From: an uncultured Bacteroidota bacterium
Lineage (GTDB): Bacteria > Bacteroidota > Bacteroidia > Chitinophagales > Chitinophagaceae
Reading direction: 5' to 3'
Assembly: GCA_903929425.1 (NCBI GenBank)
Contig: CAIYUO010000105.1
Coordinates: 1-64,000, forward strand
DNA: 64,000 nucleotides
Shown: positions 38,960 to 50,544 of the stretch, piece after piece
How positions within the stretch are numbered: the stretch's first letter is position 1
Layout of the letters: each line of letters begins with the position of its first letter
Position numbers and translations under genes: made by a program
Notes under the pieces: model-generated
Database searches by the model: none
Seen by the model: only the letters and a program-made list of their open reading frames with translations
Told to the model about the DNA's origin: nothing

Positions 38960-40759
38960 ATGGAAAAAGAGCTTTTTAAGAAAATACAGGATAGTCTCCC
39001 AAATGAACCTGGCATTTATCAATATTTTGATGAAAAGGGTAATTTATTATATGTTGGCAAGGCTAAAAATATTCGTAAAAGGGTTAGCTCCTATTTTTTA
39101 TCCAATCATCAACATACGCTTAAGACCATTGAATTGGTTCAGAAAATAAAGGATATTCAGTTCACCATTGTGAATTCGGAGCACGATGCTTTTATCCTTG
39201 AAAACGAGCTCATTAAAAATTACCAGCCTAAATATAATATCAATTTAAAGGATGATAAAACCTACCCATATATTGTTATTAAAAAAGAAAACTTCCCAAG
39301 GGTATTTTTAACTAGACGAAAAATAAATGACGGAAGCACTTATATTGGTCCATTCACACATGTAATGGCAGTGAGAGAATTAATTGACCATATAAAACAT
39401 ACCATTCCTTTAAGAACTTGCACCCTACCCCTTACTGAAAAAAATATTAAACAGGGAAAATTCAAAGTTTGTTTAGAATATCATTTAGGCAATTGTTTGG
39501 GACCTTGTCAGGGCTTTCAAAGTAAGGAAGCTTATAGCCATTCCATTGAGCAAGTGCAACATTTATTGAAAGGAAATGTCAAACCAGTCATTCATAATTT
39601 AAAGGCACAAATGCTTGATGAAGCAAATGCAATGGCCTTTGAAAAAGCAGCTATTACTAAAAAGAAAATCGAAGAACTAAACCACTACCAAACCAATTCA
39701 GTGGTGTATACAAAGCAACAGCACGCCATGGATGTGTTCTCAATTGCACACGAATCGGATCAGGCTTACGTAAGTTATTTGATGGTTGAAAACGGTAGAA
39801 TCATACAAACGCATATACTACCTTTATCTGTTCCTTTGGAGGAAAGCAAGGAAACCATATTAATTTTTGCGATTCATTATTTTAGAACCAATTTAAGTAG
39901 TCGGGCGAAAGAAATTATTGTGCCTTTTGAATTAGGCGAAAAAGTATTTGATGTAAAATATACGATTCCCCAGGTTGGAGATAAAGAACAGTTATTAGCA
40001 CTTTCTCAAAAAAATGCAAACTATGCACTCAAAGAATGGAAGCATAAACAAGCATTGTTAAGTGTAGAGACAATTGAATATAGTGAGGTGCTTGAGGAAA
40101 TGAAAGAAGCTTTACACTTAAAACAAACCCCTAATCATATAGAATGCTTTGACAACTCCAATTTTCAAGGAGCATACCCTGTATCCGCCATGGTTTGTTT
40201 TAAAAATGGCACACCCAGCAAATCAGACTATCGAAAGTTTAATATTAAAACAGTGTTGGGGATTAACGACTTTGCCAGCATGAAGGAATCAGTTGGGAGG
40301 CGCTATAAGTCCGTTATAGAAAACAAACAACAACTACCGCAACTCATTATTATTGACGGCGGTAAAGGACAACTTAATGCAGCTTTAGAGGCTTTAACTG
40401 AATTAGGTATACAGGATAAAGTAACCACTGTAGGCTTGGCAAAAAATATTGAAGAGTTATTTTTCCCGGGCGATAGTAAATCTATTATTTTAGATTGGCA
40501 TAGTGAAGCCCATAAATTAATTCGAAACATTCGGGACGAAGTACACCGATTTGGCATACAGTTTCATAGGAGTAAACGTTCCAAAGGGGCACTTGAAACA
40601 GGGCTTGATCATATTGTAGGTATTGGACCAAAAACCAAAGAATTATTGTTACTTCATTTTAAATCAGTGCAAAAAATAAAACAAGCAAAGCCTACTTTAT
40701 TGGCTCAACTTATAGGCGATAAAAAAGCCGCTATTTTATTAGCGGCTTTTGAAAAGTAA
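38960..40759 (+). CDS. uvrC: Excinuclease ABC subunit C
   Basis: PNEPGIYQYFDEKGNLLYVGKAKNIRKRVSSYF (GIY-YIG), IECFDNSNFQGAYPVSAMVCF, LIIIDGGKGQLNAALEAL, HhH C-terminus. Confidence 0.97.
   Translation: MEKELFKKIQDSLPNEPGIYQYFDEKGNLLYVGKAKNIRKRVSSYFLSNHQHTLKTIELVQKIKDIQFTIVNSEHDAFILENELIKNYQPKYNINLKDDKTYPYIVIKKENFPRVFLTRRKINDGSTYIGPFTHVMAVRELIDHIKHTIPLRTCTLPLTEKNIKQGKFKVCLEYHLGNCLGPCQGFQSKEAYSHSIEQVQHLLKGNVKPVIHNLKAQMLDEANAMAFEKAAITKKKIEELNHYQTNSVVYTKQQHAMDVFSIAHESDQAYVSYLMVENGRIIQTHILPLSVPLEESKETILIFAIHYFRTNLSSRAKEIIVPFELGEKVFDVKYTIPQVGDKEQLLALSQKNANYALKEWKHKQALLSVETIEYSEVLEEMKEALHLKQTPNHIECFDNSNFQGAYPVSAMVCFKNGTPSKSDYRKFNIKTVLGINDFASMKESVGRRYKSVIENKQQLPQLIIIDGGKGQLNAALEALTELGIQDKVTTVGLAKNIEELFFPGDSKSIILDWHSEAHKLIRNIRDEVHRFGIQFHRSKRSKGALETGLDHIVGIGPKTKELLLLHFKSVQKIKQAKPTLLAQLIGDKKAAILLAAFEK
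40723..40750 (-). terminator. Terminator for gldN located inside the last codons of convergent uvrC
   Basis: AAAAGCCGCTA-ATAAAA-TAGCGGCTTTT followed by TT on minus strand, 27 nt past gldN stop. Confidence 0.82.
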
Positions 40760-40776
40760 TTTTAAGATAACCTGTT

Positions 40777-41766
40777 TTAATATACCCATCGATCTTGTTC
40801 AAAATCATCAATTCGTTGACGAATTTTATCAGATTCTAGTAATCTTTTTTTAGGGTCTTTTATGGTGTTTTTCAATTCCTTATTGGTATAATTCTCATAA
40901 GAAGTCTTAATAATATGGGAATCAAAATATCTGTTCTCCATAATGTATGCCCAATCACTGATTGATTTTTGATTTTTAGGATTGTACACTTTGTACTCCG
41001 CTAAATTTTTTCTCAATTTTGGATAATATAACCAAAATAAAGTTTTCATATAAATAGAATCGCGTTCAACGGTTTCACCATTAGGTAAAACAACTGGTAT
41101 TTTTTCTTCCATTCTAGCAACGGGAGCAATGCCTAGAATTCTATAGTACATTCTACTTGTTCTATTATCAAAAATATGTTGAGCTTTAATTCTAAAAGTA
41201 GTAATATTATCAACCAATGGGGTTTCTGATGTTTTATCATAAAAAGATAAAGTATCTTTAACTCCTGTTTCTGGATTAGTTCTTGTCGTAACCATTATTT
41301 TACCATTAAATATTCCTCTTAAACTATCTATACTTAACGGAGTAGTGAATCTGTCATTATTAGTTGCATATGCTTTTATATTAGCGGTATCAGAAACTAA
41401 AATTTTGATTAATATCGCTATAAAACGTTGATCCCCATTTTCATCATCATCATTTGATTGATAAATAAAATGTCTATTTTTTTTCTCTCTTGCATCAATA
41501 TCTTCAATAATAGTTTCTGAATACAAAATATCCTCTTTTCTTAAAATAGGCATTTGTAATGAATATTTTTCAGTCTTTTTTGCCTCTATCAAAGAATCTG
41601 GGAAAAAAGTATAGTTATACTCTAAACTGGGTTCTATCTTAGTTTTAATATTTCCAAAATCATTTACGTCATATTGAGGCTTAATTTGAGCATAACTATT
41701 AGAAACTATTAATAGTACTAGACTTAATATTAAGGTTGATTGAGTAAAAATTAATTTGTTTTTCAT
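40777..41766 (-). CDS. gldN: Gliding motility / type IX secretion protein GldN
   Basis: Terminal gene of gldKLMN order; EKYSLQMPILRKEDILYSETIIEDIDAREKKNRHFIY..., LFWLYYPKLRKNLAEYKVYNPKN. Confidence 0.93.
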   Translation of the reverse strand: MKNKLIFTQSTLILSLVLLIVSNSYAQIKPQYDVNDFGNIKTKIEPSLEYNYTFFPDSLIEAKKTEKYSLQMPILRKEDILYSETIIEDIDAREKKNRHFIYQSNDDDENGDQRFIAILIKILVSDTANIKAYATNNDRFTTPLSIDSLRGIFNGKIMVTTRTNPETGVKDTLSFYDKTSETPLVDNITTFRIKAQHIFDNRTSRMYYRILGIAPVARMEEKIPVVLPNGETVERDSIYMKTLFWLYYPKLRKNLAEYKVYNPKNQKSISDWAYIMENRYFDSHIIKTSYENYTNKELKNTIKDPKKRLLESDKIRQRIDDFEQDRWVY

Positions 41767-41808
41767 GAATATTTAGTTAGCCAGATTTGTTATAATTATT
41801 GAACTTAT

Positions 41809-43386
41809 CTATTTTAAAGAGAAACCAATAGTATTTGTCATTCTTTGTTCCGTCTTAGCAGCATCTAACGCAATGATATCAGAAATAATAACACTCGTTC
41901 CAGAAGTACATCTATTCATTAAAGCAGTCGCACCTGATAATGTTGCTCCTTTTAAAGTTATTGTTTCAGTATCAGCAAATCCTTTACCAGAAAAGCTCAT
42001 TTTGAAAGAACTCACCGTGTAATTAACACCTTCCAATATAAAACCAGGCAACGATACTTCTAACCTATTTTGTAATTTAAATTCACCTGCACCTACAACA
42101 CCACCATTTGGATGAGAAAAATTGTCAGTACCCGTCAGAATTACTTTCGTAGGAGGTGGTAGTTTTTTAGAAGGGATAACAACTTTTGAAGTCGTTTTTC
42201 CATCGGAAACTGAAAGTGTAATTGGACCTTCAGCAGATGTAATCACCTTATAAGAACCTGGTCCACTTTCACTTACTGTTGCAGCACCAGACACCACATT
42301 TATTTTAATGGCTCCAGCACCACCAGCTGCACCCGAAACAGATAATTGATTACCTCCAGGTGCACCAATGTAAAATACCCTTGTTGCATCCGTTGAAACA
42401 GCTAATCCAGCAGGTACTCCAACTTTGTATTTAATATCAGTTGATGTTGTTTTTTGTTCACCTGAAGGATCCTTATATGAAATAGTAATGTGCTTTGTAT
42501 AATCTCCTGGATTTGATGCGATGGTTTTATAAATAGCTTGTCCATCAGCATTTAAAGGAACATTTGCACCATCAATTGTAATAATGGGTCTAGTATCATT
42601 ATTGTATGCACCTAGACCAGCTGTAATTGAAAATTCATCACCTGTCATCACCAATGTTGAACTCGCATTTGCAATAACTCCAAATTTATTAATTGGAATC
42701 ATAATTGAATTAATTTGTGAATAACAGTATTCAATCAACTGCGTTTCACTATTTCTAATATCATTTTGAAATTTAGAAAGAATTGCTAATGCCGCAACCG
42801 ATGGTGTCATGTGAAAATAAATATTAGCCCATGTTTGAGCAGGTGTCATCGCTGACAATGCATTGTTATTAGAAGTTGGAATACTTGTAAAATCAGGTAA
42901 TGTATTCACTTGATTTTCTAAAGTATTGTCTATTTTTTTTAATTCCTCTTTATACTGACTTAACATGCCAAACAACTGATCTCCTTTTGTTTGTCCAGCA
43001 CTTCCATTTAGAAACATTCTTGTTGCTGCTTCTAAATCATCTTCTTTAAAAGGACCATTTGAAACTTTTTGTCCAGACTCTTTTTTCAAATCAGTTTTTA
43101 AAGTTTCTAATTGATTGAACAGATTTTCTGAAATTTCTTTCACTTTTTCAGCCCTTGGTTTCCAAATTGCAACTTTCGATGCAAACTGTTTATTTGAATC
43201 GTCGGAAAAATCTTTAATTAACTTTTCACTACGTTCAGCTAATCCTTTGTTAGATTTACCAAAGCTTTCATCGATTGTTTTAAATGCATTCAATATTTCA
43301 CTTGAAACATTTAGTGCAAGTATTGCAGTTAATACCAAATACATGATATTAATCATTTTCTGCCTCGGTTCTTTAGGTAAAGCCAT
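41809..43386 (-). CDS. gldM: Gliding motility / type IX secretion protein GldM
   Basis: MALPKEPRQKMINIMYLVLTAILALNVSSEILNAFKTIDESF N-terminus typical of GldM; Ig-like repeats. Confidence 0.96.
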   Translation of the reverse strand: MALPKEPRQKMINIMYLVLTAILALNVSSEILNAFKTIDESFGKSNKGLAERSEKLIKDFSDDSNKQFASKVAIWKPRAEKVKEISENLFNQLETLKTDLKKESGQKVSNGPFKEDDLEAATRMFLNGSAGQTKGDQLFGMLSQYKEELKKIDNTLENQVNTLPDFTSIPTSNNNALSAMTPAQTWANIYFHMTPSVAALAILSKFQNDIRNSETQLIEYCYSQINSIMIPINKFGVIANASSTLVMTGDEFSITAGLGAYNNDTRPIITIDGANVPLNADGQAIYKTIASNPGDYTKHITISYKDPSGEQKTTSTDIKYKVGVPAGLAVSTDATRVFYIGAPGGNQLSVSGAAGGAGAIKINVVSGAATVSESGPGSYKVITSAEGPITLSVSDGKTTSKVVIPSKKLPPPTKVILTGTDNFSHPNGGVVGAGEFKLQNRLEVSLPGFILEGVNYTVSSFKMSFSGKGFADTETITLKGATLSGATALMNRCTSGTSVIISDIIALDAAKTEQRMTNTIGFSLK

Positions 43387-43419
43387 CTAGAATTAATTTA
43401 TTATGAATTAGTTAATTTA

Positions 43420-43962
43420 TTATTTGCCTTTGATTGCGTGAATCATATTGCTATACACTTGATTTAATTCAGTCAAATTATTTGCTAAAGCATTTAATTG
43501 GTCTTTTGTACGCGCTGCTTCACCAGCTGAGTTTGTCATGGTCTCAGTTACATTTTTCAAGCTGCCGTAAAAGTGATTTAACGCATCCAATGTTTTACCC
43601 ATTTCATCAAACTTGGAATTTAAATTTTGCAAACTCTGAGTTGACGAACTAATGGCCCCTAAATTATTATTTGTGTTGTCAATGGTTTGTTTAACCTCAT
43701 TCAATGCATGAATTAATTCAGCGCTATCTAATGTTGCAGATCCTCCAACACTTGCAACTTCACCATGATCATCTGAAGGTAAATAAGCATAAATCAAAAA
43801 GATCAAAGCCTCCGTTAACATACCAACAATCAATAATTCATTAGCGAATGGCCAGTGTAAAATTTTAAATAAAGCACCAACAATTACAACCGCAGCACCA
43901 ATTGATACCGCTTTGTCTACCCAAAATTTAAAATCTTTCTTTTGTGTTTGATCTTTACTCAT
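43420..43962 (-). CDS. gldL: Gliding motility / type IX secretion protein GldL
   Basis: Two TM segments (KILHWPFANELLIVGMLTEALIFLIYAY) plus coiled coil; synteny. Confidence 0.95.
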   Translation of the reverse strand: MSKDQTQKKDFKFWVDKAVSIGAAVVIVGALFKILHWPFANELLIVGMLTEALIFLIYAYLPSDDHGEVASVGGSATLDSAELIHALNEVKQTIDNTNNNLGAISSSTQSLQNLNSKFDEMGKTLDALNHFYGSLKNVTETMTNSAGEAARTKDQLNALANNLTELNQVYSNMIHAIKGK

Positions 43963-43994
43963 AAATTGATTTTTATTAATTTTTAATGATTTAG

Positions 43995-45323
43995 TTAGTA
44001 CTTAGGAGGTGCAGATAACACACATCTGAAACCTATATAAGACTTAGCGTTAAATTGATATTCGTAATTTCTAGTGCTTACTTGACAATTGTACGCAATA
44101 TCCTTCCATGAACCACCACGGATTGATTTACGTGAACGAGCATCAGAAACCTCACTAGTTTCTTCAACATCATATTGATAGTTTGGGTTGAAATCGGCAG
44201 GTCCACCCGATTCGTCAAAAACAGTACTTGTCCATTCAGCAACGTTACCGGCCATATCATATAATCCAAATCCATTTTCCGAATAGGATCCTACTTTTAC
44301 GGGAGTAATTCCATCTATTTTAGTGTCTCCTCCAAAATAATCACCTCTGCCAGGTTTGAAATTAGCCATTAATCTTCCTTCTTTTGTTCTTGCAAAAGGA
44401 GCTCCCCATGGAAACATTGCATTTATTTTAGCATTACCTCTTGCAGCGTATTCCCATTCTGCTTCTGATGGTAATCGATATACTCCGTCAATTATATAAT
44501 CCTTCTTACCTGGTCTACCTTGAAAATAATCACTATGTTCAGTTCTCCAATGACAAAAAGCAGTTGCTTGTTTCCAAGTAACTCCTACAACAGGGTAATC
44601 AGAATATGATTTATGTGAAAAATACATAATCATTAGAGGATCATTTTGAGACATAGAAAAATCTCTTCCCCAAACTAAGGTATCAGGGTAAATTGCTTCA
44701 TTTTTTGTGACCTTAAAAAGATTTTTAGCGTTGATCAAACCTTTTCTAGAATTTGAAGTATCTGCCGCCTTTTTTAAATCAACAAAATAGTAACGATAAA
44801 TCATTTTTTTAGGATCCAATTGCAAAGGATGTCCTTTCATTCTATCCTGTTGTTGCAATACTAGTTCAGTTAATTTTGAAGATAATAAATCCTCAATTGA
44901 CTTTGCAGTTTTAGCATTTGAAATATTCCTATTCATAGAAGACACTTTATTCCAATCAACTTTTAATGTGTCATCATCAGGGATATCAATGGTTTTCAAA
45001 TAATAGTTTAAATATTTTAAGGAATCAGAAACATAATTTACAAACTTATGGTACTGTTCATTCGTAATTTCTGTTTTATCCATCCAAAAACTTGAGACAG
45101 AAACTAATTTTTTATGATTCATTAATGCATTATCTACCTGCTCGTCGCTTGCACCCATGTAATAACTACCCCCAGGTATATAAGCCATATTTGGGTCGAT
45201 TTTTAATTTTGGCTTACGAAAAATCTGATTAGACTCGAATGCAAAAAATAATAAAGTACTCATCGTTAAAACGAGTAACATTGAAAGAAATCTAAACCTT
45301 GCTATTTTCAAATTCTTAACCAT
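43995..45323 (-). CDS. gldK: Gliding motility lipoprotein GldK (formylglycine-generating-enzyme-like domain)
   Basis: YIPGGSYYMGASDEQ...SFWMDKTEITNEQYHKFVNYV...RLPSEAEWEYAARG...GSWKD; synteny. Confidence 0.95.
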   Translation of the reverse strand: MVKNLKIARFRFLSMLLVLTMSTLLFFAFESNQIFRKPKLKIDPNMAYIPGGSYYMGASDEQVDNALMNHKKLVSVSSFWMDKTEITNEQYHKFVNYVSDSLKYLNYYLKTIDIPDDDTLKVDWNKVSSMNRNISNAKTAKSIEDLLSSKLTELVLQQQDRMKGHPLQLDPKKMIYRYYFVDLKKAADTSNSRKGLINAKNLFKVTKNEAIYPDTLVWGRDFSMSQNDPLMIMYFSHKSYSDYPVVGVTWKQATAFCHWRTEHSDYFQGRPGKKDYIIDGVYRLPSEAEWEYAARGNAKINAMFPWGAPFARTKEGRLMANFKPGRGDYFGGDTKIDGITPVKVGSYSENGFGLYDMAGNVAEWTSTVFDESGGPADFNPNYQYDVEETSEVSDARSRKSIRGGSWKDIAYNCQVSTRNYEYQFNAKSYIGFRCVLSAPPKY

Positions 45324-45452
45324 AACTATTATTTAAAACAAAACTGGACATGCCAAGATTTGTAATATTTTAATTTTATTTTATACGTTTTATGCACTTA
45401 CTCTTGTAAGTATGGATAAAGTTAATAAAATTAACCCTTTATGAGGTGCAAA

Positions 45453-47507
45453 TTAAGAATTTAGTTGATTGATATTTGTTAAAAAATCGTTGTGGTTTGA
45501 AAAAGGGGCTAAACAATTTCCATTTTGACATATAAAGTATTGATTATCAATAACTTTTTTCCCATATGTTAAGGATATGGTATCATCAAGTTCAGCTGAA
45601 AATAAAACCATTTTGAAGGGTAAAAAAGAAGAAAAAAGAGGTAAAATGTCATTTTTAGCCTTAGGACCAATACTAACAAGTTCAATAAAACCCATGGCCA
45701 CTAAAGTAAAACTTTGAGCCCATATGCTAAATGATGATGGGTACTGCAGTATCATTTTACGCATAACAAAAATCATTTGCTGCGCTTGTTGTGTCCAATT
45801 TGGGACATTGAACATATTGGCTAAATACAACAAATTATATGACATCATCGCATTTCCACTTGGTTGTGCCCCATCGTAATTTTCTTTTTTTCTAATCACT
45901 AAATCCTCCTGATAAGACGGCGTGAAATAATAAAACACCTTTTCATCATCTAAGAAATTGAATTGAACATATTCCGTCCAATGTTTTGCTTTATATAAAT
46001 ATTGGGTGTCTCCTGTAACTTCTTGTAAAATAATATAAGCTTGAATTAAACTGGCATAATCATCTAAAAAAGCAAAGTTACTATTGATCCCGCTTGTTTG
46101 TACATGATAAAAATATTTTTCTTCCTCATGATACATATTCTTTTCTAACCAGGACATGGCTTCCACGGCTTTTTCTATTAAATCCTTTTCACTCAATGCT
46201 AATCCCGCTTTACACAAAGCCGAAATCATTAAACAATTCCATGATAAAATAATTTTATGATCTGTTGAAGGTCTTATTCTTTTATCACGAATGGACAATA
46301 ACAACTTCTTAATTTCCTTAAATACGGGTGTTTCACTTTCTAAAAAATCATTTTGGGTCCATAAAATATTGGTATGTTCCCAATTGCCTTCTTTTTTTAT
46401 TTGATAGTAGTTGCAAAATTGTTCAAAATTATTTTGCGGAATTAAGGTTTGTAAACTTTCATAATCCCATGTGTAAAACTTTCCTTCCACTCCTTCGCTG
46501 TCAGCATCCAATGCTGCAAAAAAAACGCCATTATCATTGGACAACTCCCTATATAAAAATTGAATGGTTTGTTGAATGACAATTTTATAGGATTCTTTTT
46601 TTGTTACCTGATAGGCTTCAGACAAAACACTTATCAAAAGTGCATTATCATAAAGCATTTTTTCAAAATGTGGAGCTTGCCATTGACTATCGGTACTATA
46701 CCTTGAAAAACCTCCTCCTAAATGATCGTATATACCACCTTGTATCATCCGATCCAATGATAAAGTAACATGCTGTAATGAATTTGTATCCTTGAAAATA
46801 TGGAAATGTCTAAGTAACATTTGCAACGAAAAAGTTTGTGGGAATTTTGGTGCATTACCAAACCCTCCCCATTGCTTATCAGCATGCTGCAAAATTCTAT
46901 TGGCAATGATTTCAATTTCATCCTTACTAGCGACAGTTCTATTTGCTATATCAAGATTATTTTCTGAAGCACTTTTTATATTGCTGCCTATTAAATGATT
47001 GGATAAATGAGTTGCCTGTTCCTCAATTTTATGGTAATTATTTTCAAATGCTTGATGCACGCCTTTTAAGGTATCCATCCAAGAAGCCCTATTTTGGATT
47101 GCTATCGGCGGAAAATAGGTGCCCCCATAAAATGGTTTTCCATTCGGTAATAAAAAAATATTTAACGGCCAGCCACCTGATCCCGTCATAGCTTGAAGGG
47201 CTTCCATATATAAATGATCCACATCAGGGCGCTCCTCCCTATCCACTTTTACGTTAATAAAATGGGCATTCATAAATTCAGCAACCTCCTCAGATTCAAA
47301 ACTTTCCCGTTCCATCACATGACACCAATGACAGGCAGCATAACCTATGCTTAATAAAATAGGTTTATTTTGTTGTTCCGCTAAAGTGAAATTGGAAGCA
47401 GACCATGCTTTCCAATGTACTGGATTGTGTGCATGTTGAAGCAAGTAGGGACTTGTCTCCTTAATAAGTTCATTGGTAAACTTTAGGGTTGCATTCATGG
47501 AATGCAA
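45453..47507 (-). CDS. Thioredoxin-domain protein of the YyaL/DUF255 family
   Basis: [23 protein letters not shown]...[32 protein letters not shown]. Confidence 0.93.
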   Translation of the reverse strand: MHSMNATLKFTNELIKETSPYLLQHAHNPVHWKAWSASNFTLAEQQNKPILLSIGYAACHWCHVMERESFESEEVAEFMNAHFINVKVDREERPDVDHLYMEALQAMTGSGGWPLNIFLLPNGKPFYGGTYFPPIAIQNRASWMDTLKGVHQAFENNYHKIEEQATHLSNHLIGSNIKSASENNLDIANRTVASKDEIEIIANRILQHADKQWGGFGNAPKFPQTFSLQMLLRHFHIFKDTNSLQHVTLSLDRMIQGGIYDHLGGGFSRYSTDSQWQAPHFEKMLYDNALLISVLSEAYQVTKKESYKIVIQQTIQFLYRELSNDNGVFFAALDADSEGVEGKFYTWDYESLQTLIPQNNFEQFCNYYQIKKEGNWEHTNILWTQNDFLESETPVFKEIKKLLLSIRDKRIRPSTDHKIILSWNCLMISALCKAGLALSEKDLIEKAVEAMSWLEKNMYHEEEKYFYHVQTSGINSNFAFLDDYASLIQAYIILQEVTGDTQYLYKAKHWTEYVQFNFLDDEKVFYYFTPSYQEDLVIRKKENYDGAQPSGNAMMSYNLLYLANMFNVPNWTQQAQQMIFVMRKMILQYPSSFSIWAQSFTLVAMGFIELVSIGPKAKNDILPLFSSFLPFKMVLFSAELDDTISLTYGKKVIDNQYFICQNGNCLAPFSNHNDFLTNINQLNS

Positions 47508-47508
47508 A

Positions 47509-48312
47509 TTATTTCTTTTTGGTTAATTGACTTAAATATAAATCTAAGCCAGCAATCATGCTAGGCGTTTGTGGGCTTGGAACTTTGATGTGTAAAGTAA
47601 GTCCTGCTTCTTCCACAGCTTTGCATGTGTTTGAGCCAAATGCACAAATGGCCGTACCATTTTGAACAAACTTAGGCTTGTTTTCATATAGACTTCTTAA
47701 GCCACTAGGTGTAAATAAACAAATAACATCAAAATCATTTTTATCAAATACCACTTTTAAGTCACTACTTACTGAACGGTACATATAGGCTAAATCAAAA
47801 GTGCAACTATGGTCCTTTAACCAATTTACGATTTCATTATCCTGCTGATTTTCGCTACATACATATAAAAAACGTTCAGTGCTTTTATGTTTGTTTAAAA
47901 CATCAAATAACTTTTTATTTGAGCCATCAGATCCAAAGAAAACTTTACGCTTTCGATACATAATAAATTTTTGTAAGTATAAAGCGACTGACTCAGTGAT
48001 ACAAAAATATTTAGTTTCTTGACTTACATTAACTTTAAGTTCGTCACAGGTTCTGAAAAAATGATCAATGGCATTTTTACTTGTAAATATAACAGCCGAA
48101 TAAGTGGCAATTTCGATTTTTGTTTTCCTGAATTCCTTAGCTGGAATTGAAACCAATTCGATTAAAGGATGAAAATGTAAATCAACCTTATATTTTCTTG
48201 CCAAGTCAAAATAAGGAGACCTTTCACTTTCGGGTTTAGCTTGTGAAATAAGAATTTTTTTAATGGACTTACTAGTCGCTGCTTTTTTTTCTACACTTGT
48301 TTCTTTTGCCAT
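47509..48312 (-). CDS. hemD: Uroporphyrinogen-III synthase
   Basis: [34 protein letters not shown]...[11 protein letters not shown]...[12 protein letters not shown]...[16 protein letters not shown]; likely start 48312. Confidence 0.85.
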   Translation of the reverse strand: MAKETSVEKKAATSKSIKKILISQAKPESERSPYFDLARKYKVDLHFHPLIELVSIPAKEFRKTKIEIATYSAVIFTSKNAIDHFFRTCDELKVNVSQETKYFCITESVALYLQKFIMYRKRKVFFGSDGSNKKLFDVLNKHKSTERFLYVCSENQQDNEIVNWLKDHSCTFDLAYMYRSVSSDLKVVFDKNDFDVICLFTPSGLRSLYENKPKFVQNGTAICAFGSNTCKAVEEAGLTLHIKVPSPQTPSMIAGLDLYLSQLTKKK

Positions 48313-48328
48313 TTTACACTTTTCAACT

Positions 48329-49345
48329 TTAAAAAGTTCCTCCGAAAAATTGCACAATGAATTTATACAAAATCAAAAGAGGTAATATTTCGAATGCACA
48401 AAGGTATAGAAAAAAATGAAAGGAAGATATATGTAATTTGTTCCTAACAGACGTTAATGAAAATAAATATCGGTATAAAAATAATAATAAGGTCAAAATG
48501 GCAGCACCAAATATAGAAAATGAATTAAATACAGGCTTTGAAAAAGCCACTAATAAAATAAATGGAACAAATAAAATACCGAGTACCTTATTAACCATAA
48601 ATACCACAAAAACATAAGTTGCTACTAGTTCCTTAGTACTAAATATATAACCTACTATTTGCAAGGTCAGATATTTACACAAATACAATACCAGAAAAAA
48701 AACACAAATGTAAAAATATACCTGCCAAAAAGATATAGGCAATAAATGTTGTTTAAAAATAAGCAAAGTAGCCATTAATGAAAAACTTAAAATAAAATTT
48801 ATATTAGATGCTAAAGAGGCGATTGTGTTTTGAACCAATTGCTCTCTGTTTTGAAGCATTCTTAAAGAGGATTGGCTAAACTGGCTAAATAGTTTAGGAT
48901 AATATTGAGGATATAAATTATTGATGACACCATATAATAAAAGAATGAAAATAATTAGGTAAAATAATGTGTCTTTATCAGGTAACGAATAACGCTGTTC
49001 AACTTTATAAATAATTTGCGCTCCTTTTACTTTTTTATTATTTACAAAATACAATTGGAATGCATTATTTTTTTGAGCATAATAACTTTGATAATCATTT
49101 AAAATATGAATACTCGTATCCGTTGCATTTAAATGCATTGATTGGATAAACCATGCATCCGTTTTTAAATAACTAATGGGCACAACAGATATATACTTTA
49201 ACCACAAAGTATCTTTTTTCATTGTACTATCCACCCTCATATTAGAAGTATCCATGGGAACCTGCTTTGCAGCATTTTGCCCATGTATGGAAATTACAAA
49301 AAGGCAAATAAAACCAATTAAAAAGTATCTAATATTTGATATCAT
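48329..49345 (-). CDS. DUF4271-type multi-pass membrane protein
   Basis: Signal peptide, about six hydrophobic segments, adjacent to hemD. Confidence 0.75.
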   Translation of the reverse strand: MISNIRYFLIGFICLFVISIHGQNAAKQVPMDTSNMRVDSTMKKDTLWLKYISVVPISYLKTDAWFIQSMHLNATDTSIHILNDYQSYYAQKNNAFQLYFVNNKKVKGAQIIYKVEQRYSLPDKDTLFYLIIFILLLYGVINNLYPQYYPKLFSQFSQSSLRMLQNREQLVQNTIASLASNINFILSFSLMATLLIFKQHLLPISFWQVYFYICVFFLVLYLCKYLTLQIVGYIFSTKELVATYVFVVFMVNKVLGILFVPFILLVAFSKPVFNSFSIFGAAILTLLLFLYRYLFSLTSVRNKLHISSFHFFLYLCAFEILPLLILYKFIVQFFGGTF

Positions 49346-49416
49346 TCATGCAAAAATAAGTATACTCACTCAGAATTAGTAACTAATAAGTAGCTTTGTT
49401 ACACACAAGCATTACT

Positions 49417-50544
49417 ATGTCAGGTATTTATATTCATATCCCTTTTTGTAAAAAAGCCTGTCATTATTGTAATTTTCATTTTTCTACGCAAATTGAACAC
49501 ATAAATGACTTTGTAGATGCCTTATTGAAAGAAATGTCATTGCAGCAAAATTATTTACATCAACCTGTTCAAACTATTTATTTTGGAGGCGGAACTCCTT
49601 CTTTATTAAATGAAGCCCAATTGCATAAAATCTTAAAAGCCATTGACGCAAATTTTGTTAGTTCACCTAACATTGAAATAACATTGGAAGCGAATCCTGA
49701 TGATATCAATATCGAAAAAACAAAAATGTGGTCAAGTCAAGGTATTAATCGATTAAGTATTGGTATACAAAGTTTTCAACAGGAAGCACTTAATTGGATG
49801 AATAGAGCGCACAATACGAATCAATCCCATCAATCCATTGAAAATGCTATAAAAGCGGGTATCAACAATTTAAGTATTGACCTTATTTATGGTACCCCTC
49901 ATTTAACCAATGAAGCGCTGATAAATGATATTGAAATATTAAATACTTATCAGATTCCGCATGTTTCCTGTTATGCGTTAACGGTTGAAGAAAAAACTGC
50001 TTTGCACACACTCATTAAAAATAAAAAAATACAAGATGTAGATGCCAACAAACAAGCATTACATTTTGAAATAATTGTTGATCAGCTAGAAAAAAATGGA
50101 TTTGAACATTATGAAATTTCAAATTTCGCAAAACCTGGTCATCAAAGCAAACACAATAGTAATTACTGGAAAGGAGTTCCCTATTTAGGATTAGGTCCCT
50201 CTGCGCACTCATACAATGTTCATTCAAGACAGTGGAATATTGCCAACAACATCTTATATATTCAAAATATTAACAAAGGTATTATTCCTTTTGAAATTGA
50301 AAATTTGGAAACAGTAACAAGCTATAACGAATATATGATGATTTCGCTAAGACTATCAGCTGGTGTTGAACTTGAAGAAATTAAAAACCGCTTTGGAGAC
50401 GCCTACCTTTCACACACTTTAAAAGTTAAGGAGCAATTCAATCATAATGGTCAATTACTAAATACGCAACTTGGTTTTACGATTTCCAAAAATGCAAGAT
50501 TTCTTGCCGATGGAATTGCAAGTGATTTTTTTATAACCCCTTAA
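49417..50544 (+). CDS. hemW: Radical SAM heme chaperone HemW (coproporphyrinogen oxidase-like)
   Basis: GIYIHIPFCKKACHYCNFHFS, TIYFGGGTPSLL, RLSIGIQSFQ, YEISNFAKPG. Confidence 0.94.
   Translation: MSGIYIHIPFCKKACHYCNFHFSTQIEHINDFVDALLKEMSLQQNYLHQPVQTIYFGGGTPSLLNEAQLHKILKAIDANFVSSPNIEITLEANPDDINIEKTKMWSSQGINRLSIGIQSFQQEALNWMNRAHNTNQSHQSIENAIKAGINNLSIDLIYGTPHLTNEALINDIEILNTYQIPHVSCYALTVEEKTALHTLIKNKKIQDVDANKQALHFEIIVDQLEKNGFEHYEISNFAKPGHQSKHNSNYWKGVPYLGLGPSAHSYNVHSRQWNIANNILYIQNINKGIIPFEIENLETVTSYNEYMMISLRLSAGVELEEIKNRFGDAYLSHTLKVKEQFNHNGQLLNTQLGFTISKNARFLADGIASDFFITP

Noticed and set aside
38853-39149. 98-aa plus-strand ORF overlapping uvrC start
   Set aside because: Out-of-frame translation of the conserved GIY-YIG region of uvrC.
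45396-45411. Inverted repeat ACTTAC-TCTT-GTAAGT upstream of gldK
   Set aside because: Only 6-bp stem and no T-tract or conserved context visible; could be chance in AT-rich DNA.
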